A DNA stretch of 47,133 nt from Flavobacteriales bacterium. GTDB lineage: Bacteria > Bacteroidota > Bacteroidia > Flavobacteriales_D > Crocinitomicaceae. This document shows, piece by piece, positions 6,710-15,026 of this stretch; within the stretch, counting starts at the first letter, position 1; each line of letters opens with the position of its first letter. The position numbers and the translations under genes are program-made. The DNA lies in the NCBI GenBank assembly GCA_947461635.1, contig CANHMH010000004.1, forward strand, positions 1 through 47,133, given 5' to 3'. The notes beneath the pieces were generated by a model. That model saw nothing but the letters and a program-made list of their open reading frames with translations. It did not search any database and was not told the DNA's origin.

Positions 6710-9112
6710 TTAGTGTAATAATACTACTTTTTTCTTTAAAATTACTTTTCCATAATTTACTTCGACAAAATAAATTCCAAATTGTTCACCTAAATGTATC
6801 GATTCTTCTTGATTATTAAATAATAGATGCTCAACGATACGTCCACTCGCATCGTGCACTTTTATTGAACCTTCTGGTTTGAATCCTTCTTCCAATCGAA
6901 TTGTAAGCAAACCTTCATTATCACTAATGATTTGAATATTTTCAGTTGTTAATTCATCTGTCCCAAGGATTTCCAAGTCAGCAGGACCACCACCAAGTAC
7001 CGGAGCATTCGCCAATTGAAAATGAATCACAAAACGAGATGAATTAATTCCGGCATTCCCAAAGAATGAATAAACCGGATTAATCGTTAAATCTTGAAGC
7101 ACGCCTTCTTGTTTGTCTTCCAATAATATGAGTCCATCTTCGATATTCATTTCTTCCGCTTGGAATATGTAGCTTTTACTTAATGGTAAATCTAATGTTA
7201 AGGGCACAGATGTCTTCGCTTTTACATTTTTCATTCCATTGATGACTAATTTCTTCGCATTCACGGTGGAATAAAATTGTGCAGAGCCCGTTGCCATCAT
7301 TTTTTCTGAATCATGTTCATCTAACGATGTACTGGCATCAGGTGACATAAATAAGATGACTTGGTCTTTGCTTTCGCCATCCAACATATTGAATCTTAAA
7401 AATGCTGGAAAATCTTGTGCTGAACTGCGAAGTCCAGCCCCATTAGATTGATGACTTCTCATGCTATTGTCCAACGCCAAAGATCCGGTTTGACCATCAG
7501 CTATCACTTTTACCCAAAATCCTTGCATCGGAGCAATGTATTTTGTCATAGGTGTCCCTGAAATACTTGTCCCTATTTGGTCAAATGAATTGTACGTTTC
7601 TAATACATTGAAATTACTCCCAAGTGCCGTTCTTACATACATTGTTGTTGATACATTTGTTTTACCAACCATATCCCAGTCCAAATAACTTGGATACGGG
7701 TTACTCACTAAATGACAACCTCTAAACTGTGCCGTTGTACCCGTGCGGGTCAAGTTTAAAAGACCCAATGCTCCATTTGAAATTCCAGAGCCAGAGAAGT
7801 TGATTGTTTCAGATGTCTGGCCGCTGCGCAATACATATGATTTCCCCTGCGCCAAAGCTTGTCCAGATGCCATTAATGAATAGTTCGCATTGGTCTCATC
7901 CCATTGCCATAATTGGTTTCCTGTAGATGACAATAAAGCGGTACTCGATCCATTTGACAATGGACTTCCTAAATACCAGAATCGTCCGTTTGGTGTTGCG
8001 CCACCTGTACCGGTGATGGTTTGTTTGACGTTGTATGTTCCAGTACCAGAATTTGATCCAGAACCTGTTTGAACTAAAGTTGCACCATTTTCTATGGTTA
8101 GAGTGCCATTGTTAACGATGTTACCCGTTAGAGTAAGCTGAATGTTTGGATCAACAATAACAGTACCTCCTGAATTGATGGTGAGGTTAGTTAAAGATTG
8201 ATTCGATGAAATTCTCAAAATCGCGTTTGTATTAATTGTTGTTAATCCAGTATACGTACAGCCTGAATTGTAAATTACGGAAGAACCTGTATTTCCACCA
8301 ATAAAAACAGCATTTGACACACTTGTTGAAATACTATTTGCAGTAAGTCCATCGCTTATGGAACCAGGTGTTAAATTACCACCTGCAGCTAGCGCATAAC
8401 CTAATTCAACCGTCGTTGTGGATGAAACAGAACAGGACTTCCAAAAAGCATTATCATTAGAGTTTCCATCCCACATATCAGAACCATAAATTGAAAATGA
8501 GGTGATTGGATTTGCGTTTAATAAAGTAAAGTTTTTAACGTCACTATGGAAGCCACCGTTTACAAACAAAGAAGCAGTAATTATAGTAGGGCTAAGAATT
8601 TTTACTTTGAATGTATAATCTCTGAAAATATCCTGAGAAGGACTGTAGTTAAACGATGCAGCGGAAGAGCCATTTGAGATATACCAGGAGCCAAAATTAT
8701 CAGTATTTATGCGCAATTTAGAACCACTAATATTATTCGCGTAGCTTCCACCTTGAGTTCCTGTAGCATTTAACGAAAAACCTATTTGACCAAACGCACG
8801 TGTGCAGTTTACAGTAATTGAAAATTCATCTCCAATTTGCAGAGACCTCATGGCAGTGCCAGAGTTATCACTGGTCGTTTTAAGATCCCTCCAAGCTACC
8901 GTTTGTTTAGCATTTGTATTTGCCCACATTCCTAGTTCTACTGAACCATTATTAAAAAAACCTCCTCCACTATTAAATTGAGTGGGGAAAAACCCATTTT
9001 GCATGGTTATTCCCAAACTCGATGCTTGTCCAAATAAGTTTCCGAGACAAAAAATAAAAACAAAACATAATTTAGCGCTTCGCGGAAGTAACTTGTTCAA
9101 TTTCATAGTCAT
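6710..9112 (-). CDS. T9SS type-A sorted surface protein, paralogue 1
   Basis: 800 residues with a Sec signal peptide (hydrophobic 'LCFVFIFCLGNLFGQ'). Residues to ~330 form a beta-rich Ser/Thr/Asn/Gly region unlike its neighbour's; residues ~332-698 match the paralogue at 9537-12329 almost residue for residue. The block starts in 'NNGTLTIENGATLVQTGSG' and contains 'GRFWYLGSPLSNG', 'CHLVSNPYPSYLDWD' and 'APMQGFWVKV', seen in many Bacteroidota secreted proteins. The last ~75 residues ('IKVHDASGRIVEHLLF ... GIYFVEVNYG ... KKKVVLLH') form a type-A T9SS sorting domain, so the mature protein should be at the cell surface or released. Ligand or activity is unknown; an adhesin-like role is an inference. 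Confidence 0.85.
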   Translation of the reverse strand: MTMKLNKLLPRSAKLCFVFIFCLGNLFGQASSLGITMQNGFFPTQFNSGGGFFNNGSVELGMWANTNAKQTVAWRDLKTTSDNSGTAMRSLQIGDEFSITVNCTRAFGQIGFSLNATGTQGGSYANNISGSKLRINTDNFGSWYISNGSSAASFNYSPSQDIFRDYTFKVKILSPTIITASLFVNGGFHSDVKNFTLLNANPITSFSIYGSDMWDGNSNDNAFWKSCSVSSTTTVELGYALAAGGNLTPGSISDGLTANSISTSVSNAVFIGGNTGSSVIYNSGCTYTGLTTINTNAILRISSNQSLTNLTINSGGTVIVDPNIQLTLTGNIVNNGTLTIENGATLVQTGSGSNSGTGTYNVKQTITGTGGATPNGRFWYLGSPLSNGSSTALLSSTGNQLWQWDETNANYSLMASGQALAQGKSYVLRSGQTSETINFSGSGISNGALGLLNLTRTGTTAQFRGCHLVSNPYPSYLDWDMVGKTNVSTTMYVRTALGSNFNVLETYNSFDQIGTSISGTPMTKYIAPMQGFWVKVIADGQTGSLALDNSMRSHQSNGAGLRSSAQDFPAFLRFNMLDGESKDQVILFMSPDASTSLDEHDSEKMMATGSAQFYSTVNAKKLVINGMKNVKAKTSVPLTLDLPLSKSYIFQAEEMNIEDGLILLEDKQEGVLQDLTINPVYSFFGNAGINSSRFVIHFQLANAPVLGGGPADLEILGTDELTTENIQIISDNEGLLTIRLEEGFKPEGSIKVHDASGRIVEHLLFNNQEESIHLGEQFGIYFVEVNYGKVILKKKVVLLH

Positions 9113-9536
9113 GCAAGTTTAGTTAGTGTAAAAATAACACAGAGAAAATAAAAAACAAATTTTTTTCCGTTTTTTAAGCGCAGAAAAATTGGTGGAAAGG
9201 CAGAAGACTCATGAAAAACATTTCGGTTAAAACCACGTGGCAATCGTTCATAAGACCCCATAAAACAGGGTGTAATTGAATCGTATTTTCTTGCTAATTA
9301 CTTCCAATTAAAAGTAATATCATGTAGAGCGGATTTGAATGTTATTTCCTTGGAGTAATTTATTCTTGCATCAATTAAACCAAAAAAGATCTGTTTTTCA
9401 ATTGAAGATTTCTAGTGAATGAAACTGTGAAAATTTAATCCTCGTAACGGCTTTATTAACTTTTGGAATTTAATACAATCGTTTAAAACCACTTTGTGTT
9501 TCATACTTATCTGCTTCCTTATCTAGCATTATTTTA
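9113..9536. other. 424-bp spacer between the two T9SS paralogues
   Basis: No coding frame stands out on either strand and I see no consensus TAnnTTTG box on the minus strand where a promoter for the downstream paralogue would be expected. It is AT-rich and without obvious repeats. Confidence 0.5.
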
Positions 9537-12329
9537 TTAAGGTTGAACAAAGATTTTTTGAAGTTCAATATTTTGATAAGTAGATACTCGAACATAATAG
9601 ATACCAGAACAATTATCTAGGTTGATGATTGTTTCTTTTTCAATTAATTTCTTTTTTAGTATGGTACGTCCACTTGCGTCGATCACTTCTAGATGTGCAT
9701 CTTTCATTTCTGCGATGGGAAAATTGACACTGATTTGCCCTTTACCATTTGAAAGAACATTAATGTGTGAAGATTGAGAACTAAAATCCGTAATATTCGC
9801 AGATAGCTCATTGGTTTCAAAATCATTCGTTACGAATTCTGCAGAACGTAAGTGAAAATGAATCACAAAACGAGTCGTGTTGATTCCGACATTGCCAAAG
9901 AATGAGTAAATAGGGTTAATCGTTAAATCTTGCATCACTCCTTCTTGCTTATCTTCCAATAAAATGAGTCCATCTTCTATATTAAATTCTTCCGCTTGGA
10001 AGGTATAGCTTTTGCTTGACGGTAAATCTAATGTCAAAGGAATAGATGTCTTCGCTTTTACATTTTTCATTCCATTGATGACTAATTTCTTTGCATCAAC
10101 AATTGAATAAATTTGAGCGGATCCCGTTACAGGTAATTTTTCAGAGTCATGTTCATCCAATGCTGATGTTGCGTCGGGTGACATAAATAAAATAACTTGA
10201 TCTTTATTCTCACCATCCAATACATTCATTCTTAAGAAAGCTGGAAAATTTTGTGCTGAACTGCGAAGTCCTGCTCCATTCGCCTGATGACTTCTCATGT
10301 CATTATCCATTGCTAGGGAACCAGTTTGACCATCAGCTGTTACTTTTACCCAAAATCCTTGCATCGGAGCAATATCTTTTGTCATGGGTGTCCCTGAAAT
10401 ACTTGTCCCTATTTGGTCAAATGAATTGTACGTTTCTAATACATTGAAATTACTCCCAAGTGCCGTTCTAACGTACATTGTTGTTGATACGTTTGTTTTG
10501 CCAACCAAGTCCCAGTCCAAATAACTTGGATACGGATTACTAACCAAATGACAACCTCTCATTTGTGCTGAAGTTCCGGTACGGGTTAAATTTAAAACGT
10601 TTAGTGTTCCATTAGACAAACCGGTTCCTGAGAAATTGATTGTTTCTGCTGTTTGTCCACTTCTAAGTACATACGATTTTCCTTGCGTCAACGATTGACC
10701 TGAAGACAAGGTCGCATAATTCGCATTGGTCTCATCCCATTGCCACAATTGGTTTCCTGTAGATGACAATAAAGCGGTACTCGATCCATTTGACAATGGA
10801 CTTCCTAAATACCAAAATCGTCCGTTTGGTGTTACGCCACCGGTACCGGTGATGGTTTGTTTGACGTTGTATATTCCATTACCAGAATTTGACCCTGATC
10901 CAGTTTGAACTAACGTTGCACCGTTTTCGATGGTAACTGTTCCGTTATTTGTAAGCACACCGCTGATCGAAAGTTTTGCTCCAGATTGAAGCGTGAGGGT
11001 TTTTCCTGAATTTATGGTTATCGAAGTGATTTCAGGTGAATTCGTACACGTAGCTGAATTAGGAATAGTAATATCGATTGAACCGTCCGGAATTCCAGTT
11101 GGATTCCAATTAGAAGAAGTTGACCAGTTAGTGGATGTTGTGCCGGTCCAAGTATAAATACTTGGAATAGTTGCTGTCACTGTATTTGAAGCCGCGCCAC
11201 TACCAACGGAATTTATCGCTTTCAATTGAACACTGTATGATGTTCCCGCGCTTAAATTAGAAATTACTAAAGGAGAACTTGTCACAGCGGGATTTGGAGT
11301 AATCCAGGTTAAACCATTGTCTGTGGAATAGATGTAATTCGTAATACTTACACCTCCATTTGACGTTGGAGCGTTAAAATCGACTGATAGCTGCGTGTTA
11401 TTGGGTGTAATTCCTGTGATTGTGGGAGATGAAGGAGCCGAAACACCAATATTCAATGGAATTGAATTATAAACGATAGCATCATCAACAAAAATATTAG
11501 CTGAGTTTAAAGTACTACTTATACCGATAAATGTACCCGAATTTATAGAAGTATTTGCCGGTAATTGGGCTTCTGATAAATCATTTCCAATTATTGTCCC
11601 ATTAACATATAGGTCAAATTTTTGAACACCAACAGAATTTGCAATCCCATTGTAAGAATAATTAATTGTACCAGTTGATTTATTATTTCCAATAATTTCG
11701 ATTTTATAAACTACACCAGAACTAAAAGTCGAAGTTGTTAATGAAGTTGTTGAATTTGTACTTCCTGATCTATATGTTAATCCTATTGAACCACCTGCAC
11801 CATAAGTAAAATTTAATCCAGTAAAAACTTGTGAACCTGTAAAATCACTCGCATCAGAATACATTGCTCCCGTACCCATATAAAATTTCCACACTCCTGA
11901 GTTGGCACCTGCGCCTCCAGATGCATCACCGAATAAAACTTTAAAAGATGTATAAAATTCAGTTCCACTTGTATACCCTACCCATGGTGAGAATTTTGTT
12001 ACACTTGCGGATGTAGAAGCAGATGCTCTAACAAAAGAGCCTGTAGTTCCAAGTGGATTAGACGAATTTAACAAAGAAATTGAAGCTGAAACACCCGCCC
12101 TAGCCCATGTAGCACCGGATGTTGGTGTTGGAATAAATGATGTTGATCCAGTAGAACTAGTATGCGAAGAAACACTTGATCCAAAATTTTGACTGGCAAC
12201 CTGCCCCATCAAATTTCCTCCAATTAACGTGAACATTATGATGCTCCTAATTCTAGTAAGAGTCATTGCTTTTGGAGTATGAATTAAATGAAATTGAACT
12301 GATTTCTGTTCGATTTGGTGAGTTTTCAT
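9537..12329 (-). CDS. T9SS type-A sorted surface protein, paralogue 2, with fibronectin type III domain
   Basis: 930 residues from the ATG at 12329. A TTG at 12374 would lengthen it by 15; an ATG at 12266 gives the cleanest signal peptide (MTLTRIRSIIMFTLIGG) and may be the true start. The N-terminal ~280 residues look like a beta-sandwich of LamG/carbohydrate-binding type but are not identified. A fibronectin type III domain follows at about residues 298-390 ('SPTITGITPNNTQLSVDF ... LSAGTSYSVQLKAINSVG'). Residues ~459-825 are the block shared with the paralogue at 6710-9112. The C-terminus ('LEVIDASGRTILKKKL ... GIYYVRVS') is a type-A T9SS sorting domain. Probably surface-displayed; partner unknown. 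Confidence 0.85.
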   Translation of the reverse strand: MKTHQIEQKSVQFHLIHTPKAMTLTRIRSIIMFTLIGGNLMGQVASQNFGSSVSSHTSSTGSTSFIPTPTSGATWARAGVSASISLLNSSNPLGTTGSFVRASASTSASVTKFSPWVGYTSGTEFYTSFKVLFGDASGGAGANSGVWKFYMGTGAMYSDASDFTGSQVFTGLNFTYGAGGSIGLTYRSGSTNSTTSLTTSTFSSGVVYKIEIIGNNKSTGTINYSYNGIANSVGVQKFDLYVNGTIIGNDLSEAQLPANTSINSGTFIGISSTLNSANIFVDDAIVYNSIPLNIGVSAPSSPTITGITPNNTQLSVDFNAPTSNGGVSITNYIYSTDNGLTWITPNPAVTSSPLVISNLSAGTSYSVQLKAINSVGSGAASNTVTATIPSIYTWTGTTSTNWSTSSNWNPTGIPDGSIDITIPNSATCTNSPEITSITINSGKTLTLQSGAKLSISGVLTNNGTVTIENGATLVQTGSGSNSGNGIYNVKQTITGTGGVTPNGRFWYLGSPLSNGSSTALLSSTGNQLWQWDETNANYATLSSGQSLTQGKSYVLRSGQTAETINFSGTGLSNGTLNVLNLTRTGTSAQMRGCHLVSNPYPSYLDWDLVGKTNVSTTMYVRTALGSNFNVLETYNSFDQIGTSISGTPMTKDIAPMQGFWVKVTADGQTGSLAMDNDMRSHQANGAGLRSSAQNFPAFLRMNVLDGENKDQVILFMSPDATSALDEHDSEKLPVTGSAQIYSIVDAKKLVINGMKNVKAKTSIPLTLDLPSSKSYTFQAEEFNIEDGLILLEDKQEGVMQDLTINPIYSFFGNVGINTTRFVIHFHLRSAEFVTNDFETNELSANITDFSSQSSHINVLSNGKGQISVNFPIAEMKDAHLEVIDASGRTILKKKLIEKETIINLDNCSGIYYVRVSTYQNIELQKIFVQP

Positions 12330-12546
12330 GGTGATGAAGTTGTCTATAAAGAGAGACTGTTTTATCCACCTCAAATTTCTCCTTTATAAATTGCTTGCCT
12401 ATTACGTTTGTATTATGATATTACCAAATTAATGGCCTCAAAAATGATGGCATTGTTAAGTCAATTGAGAAGAATCAAAAAGTTTGATTAGGCAATACTT
12501 CTTGAAATAATGAGAATTTTGAAAAAAAGGATATGCTTTCGCAAAT

Positions 12547-13011
12547 TTAAAAACGTGATTTACCTCTTAATTTCGATTCAAAATGTTTCCATAACCAGAA
12601 TGGCAAAGAATAAAACCTTCCAAATAATAACACTGTGCGTGAAAGAATAGATGTTGGTGATAGTTTTATCCATTTATTTCCGTGGTAAATCATGGATACC
12701 TTTGCCAAATAAGTATCCTTTCCAACTGGTTCATCTGGATTTAGGTTAGAATCCCCTTTGGTAATTAGATGAACCATTTCATTCTCTCGAAGAATGTGAT
12801 GAACTCGGTGAATCACCAAATAATCTTGTTTTTGAAATGCCACCAAATCACCTTTTACAATCAAAGAAATGTCGACTGGAGTCAATTTTACTTTTTGTCC
12901 TGGACGCAAAAATGGAATCATACTTTGACCAAAGGCACTTAATTCTACAGAATGACCTTCCATTAATAAGGACTTTACTGTTTCACTTAAGTATTGCTTC
13001 GTTTCTTGCAT
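12547..13011 (-). CDS. S24/S26 family signal-peptidase-like protein
   Basis: 154 residues. 'FGQSMIPFLRPGQKVKL' supplies the nucleophile S30, and 'DLVAFQKQDYLVIHRVHHI' supplies H68 in an HRV context, as in SipW/ER-type signal peptidases that use a Ser-His pair rather than Ser-Lys. A short hydrophobic stretch ('FYSLPFWLWKHF') near the C-terminus could anchor it weakly; there is no N-terminal membrane segment as in LepB. Similar small peptidases are recurring companions of PqqD-like/HPr-kinase-like/nucleotidyltransferase cassettes, and this one lies upstream of the two T9SS genes on the same strand. It might mature the small peptide at 6457-6633; that is inference. Confidence 0.8.
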   Translation of the reverse strand: MQETKQYLSETVKSLLMEGHSVELSAFGQSMIPFLRPGQKVKLTPVDISLIVKGDLVAFQKQDYLVIHRVHHILRENEMVHLITKGDSNLNPDEPVGKDTYLAKVSMIYHGNKWIKLSPTSILSRTVLLFGRFYSLPFWLWKHFESKLRGKSRF

Positions 13012-13036
13012 TTTAATATTCTCCTTCGTTCAAGTT

Positions 13037-13978
13037 TCAGCGAAGATGGATCCCACCCGTGTGAATTATAATCACTTTCTTTCCTGCAAAAATAGGATTC
13101 CCTAAAGAAATTTCATTGTTTAATGCAAAAAACACTTTCCCAGTATAAATTGGTTCGATTTGAAAATCATTCATACAGTGAAATTCATCTATAAAAGACA
13201 TGAGTTCTTGACTTATTTTTGCATAACCACCATGGTGTTGATTATCCCAGATGATGAGTTTAGAACAAAGAGAATCGAATAAAACATCGTCATTGAGTAA
13301 TTGCCGCATTTCGTTTAAAACTTCGAATCCTTTCAACACAGGAACAACAATCAATTTCGCGTTTTCGGGAATCGACAATAGTAAACCAAGGCTTGTCGTG
13401 CATGTTCCTTGGGCCACAAGATAATAATCAAAGTCTTGATCTAATTCCGAGACGATTTCGGCACACCCTTGAATGCCTAGTAGGTTTGCTCCGCCCTCGG
13501 GAATAGACCAATATAAGGCTCCATCTATCTCAACTATTCCACTTTGGTGTTTCTGCTCTGTAAATTGAGAACGAGTTAAGAATTCCAATTTCATTCCCAT
13601 TTCATAACATTGCTGTAAAATGGGATTCGAATGAACTGTCAACTCCTCTCCCCTTACCTTTCCATATACCTCGATCCCTAGTTCTTTTCCTGCTGCCGCA
13701 CTTGCAATTAAGTGATTCGAATAAGCGCCACCATAGGTGATAATCCCCTGGCAATTGTTCGCAAGCGCTTCATGAATATTGAACTTTAACTTACGAATTT
13801 TATTGCCTGAAATGAACGGATGAATTAAATCGTCACGTTTCACGAACATTTGAACTCCAACTGTGTTACATGGTAAGTTTACGGATTGCACGACACTCTT
13901 TTGAGTCAATTCAGTAAACCAACTATCTAATTTAGAAACAAATGAGTTTGGATTTTTCTGGTTTTTCAAAAAGGTCAA
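13037..13978 (-). CDS. PLP-dependent ACC deaminase / D-cysteine desulfhydrase family enzyme
   Basis: About 313 residues. 'FVKRDDLIHPFISGNKIRKLKF' contains the PLP lysine (K60), 'TYGGAYSNHL' follows, and the C-terminus 'VIIIHTGGIHLR' is the phosphate/HTGG signature of 1-aminocyclopropane-1-carboxylate deaminase/D-cysteine desulfhydrase relatives. The substrate cannot be decided. No ATG exists at the 5' end: the frame opens with TTG at 13978 (or TTG at 13969), and the first ATG, at residue 44, would delete part of the N-terminal fold. The 5' end overlaps the divergent DUF5522 gene by 37 nt with the TTG start; a small sequencing error or a TTG start are both possible. Confidence 0.83.
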   Translation of the reverse strand: MTFLKNQKNPNSFVSKLDSWFTELTQKSVVQSVNLPCNTVGVQMFVKRDDLIHPFISGNKIRKLKFNIHEALANNCQGIITYGGAYSNHLIASAAAGKELGIEVYGKVRGEELTVHSNPILQQCYEMGMKLEFLTRSQFTEQKHQSGIVEIDGALYWSIPEGGANLLGIQGCAEIVSELDQDFDYYLVAQGTCTTSLGLLLSIPENAKLIVVPVLKGFEVLNEMRQLLNDDVLFDSLCSKLIIWDNQHHGGYAKISQELMSFIDEFHCMNDFQIEPIYTGKVFFALNNEISLGNPIFAGKKVIIIHTGGIHLR

Positions 13979-14145
13979 ATTTAGACGAAGAAGACTATTA
14001 TGTCTCTCCTGAAGGTTATATTATTTTTACCGAAAAGTATCATTTAAAACGTGGTCATTGTTGCAAAAGTGGTTGTAAACATTGTCCGTATGGTTATGAT
14101 TTTAAAACTGGTGTTGTTAAGGGTGTTAAGAAGGATGAAGGTTAA
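13942..14145 (+). CDS. DUF5522 small cysteine-rich protein
   Basis: 67 residues. 'EDYYVSPEGYIIFTEKYHLKRGHCCKSGCKHCPYGY' is the signature of this family: four cysteines arranged C-C-x3-C-x2-C that probably bind a metal. Function is unknown. The start codon overlaps the 5' end of the divergent ACC-deaminase-like gene, an arrangement I associate with this family. Directly after the stop codon begins the 16-bp repeat array. Confidence 0.85.
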   Translation: MSLDFSGFSKRSNLDEEDYYVSPEGYIIFTEKYHLKRGHCCKSGCKHCPYGYDFKTGVVKGVKKDEG

Positions 14146-14285
14146 TGTGCTAATTTCTTAATGTGCTAATTTCTTAATGTGCTAATTTCTTAATGTGCTA
14201 ATTTCTTAATGTGCTAATTTGCTAATGTGCTAGTTTTCTAATGTGCTAGTTTTCTAATGTGCTAGTTTTTCAATGTGCTGATTTG
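14142..14285. repeat. Tandem array of a 16-bp unit, about nine copies
   Basis: Nine consecutive units of TTAATGTGCTAATTTC, degrading rightwards to CTAATGTGCTAGTTTT and TCAATGTGCTGATTTG. The first four are identical. The array begins inside the stop codon of the DUF5522 gene. Confidence 0.95.
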
Positions 14286-14320
14286 CTCGTATTTCGAGAA
14301 TAAACCTTGCGCGCACGCAC

Positions 14321-14433
14321 AATCCATTAGCTCATTAACCAATAGCAAATTAGTTCATTAGCAAATTAACCCATTAGCACATTAGCAAATTGTCTCATTG
14401 GCACATTAGTTCATTAGCAAATTAATCCATTAA
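14321..14433. repeat. Inverted, degenerate counterpart of the 16-bp array
   Basis: Words such as CATTAGCACATTAGCAAATT and TTAGTTCATTAGCAAATTAA are the reverse complement of the left array's unit. Together with 14142-14285 they form a large imperfect inverted repeat around a GC-richer centre (CTTGCGCGCACGCAC), placed between two convergent genes. It probably ends transcription from both sides. Confidence 0.85.
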
Positions 14434-14981
14434 CTCTCACTTCGAATTCCTTTTTCCGGAAAACGTCCCTCGTACTGGCTTAATACACTTTTAATATACT
14501 TTATATCATTTTCTACATCTCCAGTTGGATAAAACAAACTATGGAATCCACCGGTTTTTGTTTTGAAATCAATGTAACAGATGTAAATAGGAACTCCGGC
14601 TTTTTGAGCAACATGGTAAAATCCTTTTTTCCAATTTGGATTGTAACTTCTTGTTCCCTCCGGTGAAAAAACTATAAACATGGACTCATTTTCTTCAAAG
14701 TACTTCAAAGCAGTATCCGTTAGGTTATTTTTCTTTTTTCTATCAACTGGTATGCATCCAATCGCTTTTAGAAACCAACCCAAAGGCGGGAAAAAAAGTT
14801 CTTTTTTCACGAGGTAACGTCCTTCAACACCATAGAGAATAAAGGCCATTCTCCCAAGGACAAAATCCCAATTAGACGTGTGTGGTCCTACGGCGATGAC
14901 ACATTTCTTGATGTCGCTTGGAACGTTTTGGTCAATCTTCCATCCGGTCAACCAAAAAATAAATCGTACGATAATCTTCAT
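14430..14981 (-). CDS. PlsC-type lysophospholipid acyltransferase family protein
   Basis: 183 residues from the ATG at 14981 (a TTG at 14987 would add two). The acyltransferase motif I H-x4-D is 'HTSNWD' (about residues 34-39) and the glycerophosphate-binding motif is 'FSPEGTRS' near residue 105. The short length and 'RYLVKKELFFPPLGWFLKAIGCIPVDR' match the small Bacteroidota 1-acyl-glycerol-3-phosphate acyltransferase relatives. Acts at the inner membrane on lipid precursors; substrate not determinable. Its 3' end touches the inverted repeat array. Confidence 0.85.
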   Translation of the reverse strand: MKIIVRFIFWLTGWKIDQNVPSDIKKCVIAVGPHTSNWDFVLGRMAFILYGVEGRYLVKKELFFPPLGWFLKAIGCIPVDRKKKNNLTDTALKYFEENESMFIVFSPEGTRSYNPNWKKGFYHVAQKAGVPIYICYIDFKTKTGGFHSLFYPTGDVENDIKYIKSVLSQYEGRFPEKGIRSES

Positions 14982-14984
14982 GTT

Positions 14985-14992
14985 CAAAGGTA
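14985..14992 (-). promoter_or_regulatory. -7 box immediately before the acyltransferase start
   Basis: TACCTTTG on the minus strand fits TAnnTTTG and ends 3 nt before the ATG at 14981, implying a leaderless or nearly leaderless mRNA if used. No clear -33 element. Confidence 0.35.
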
Positions 14993-15026
14993 ATCAATTC
15001 ATCTTTCATATATCTTTACAGTTGAA

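Noticed and set aside
14142-14433. CRISPR array
   Set aside because: The repeat unit is only 16 bp with no separating unique spacers and no cas genes are nearby; it is a simple tandem array with an inverted partner.
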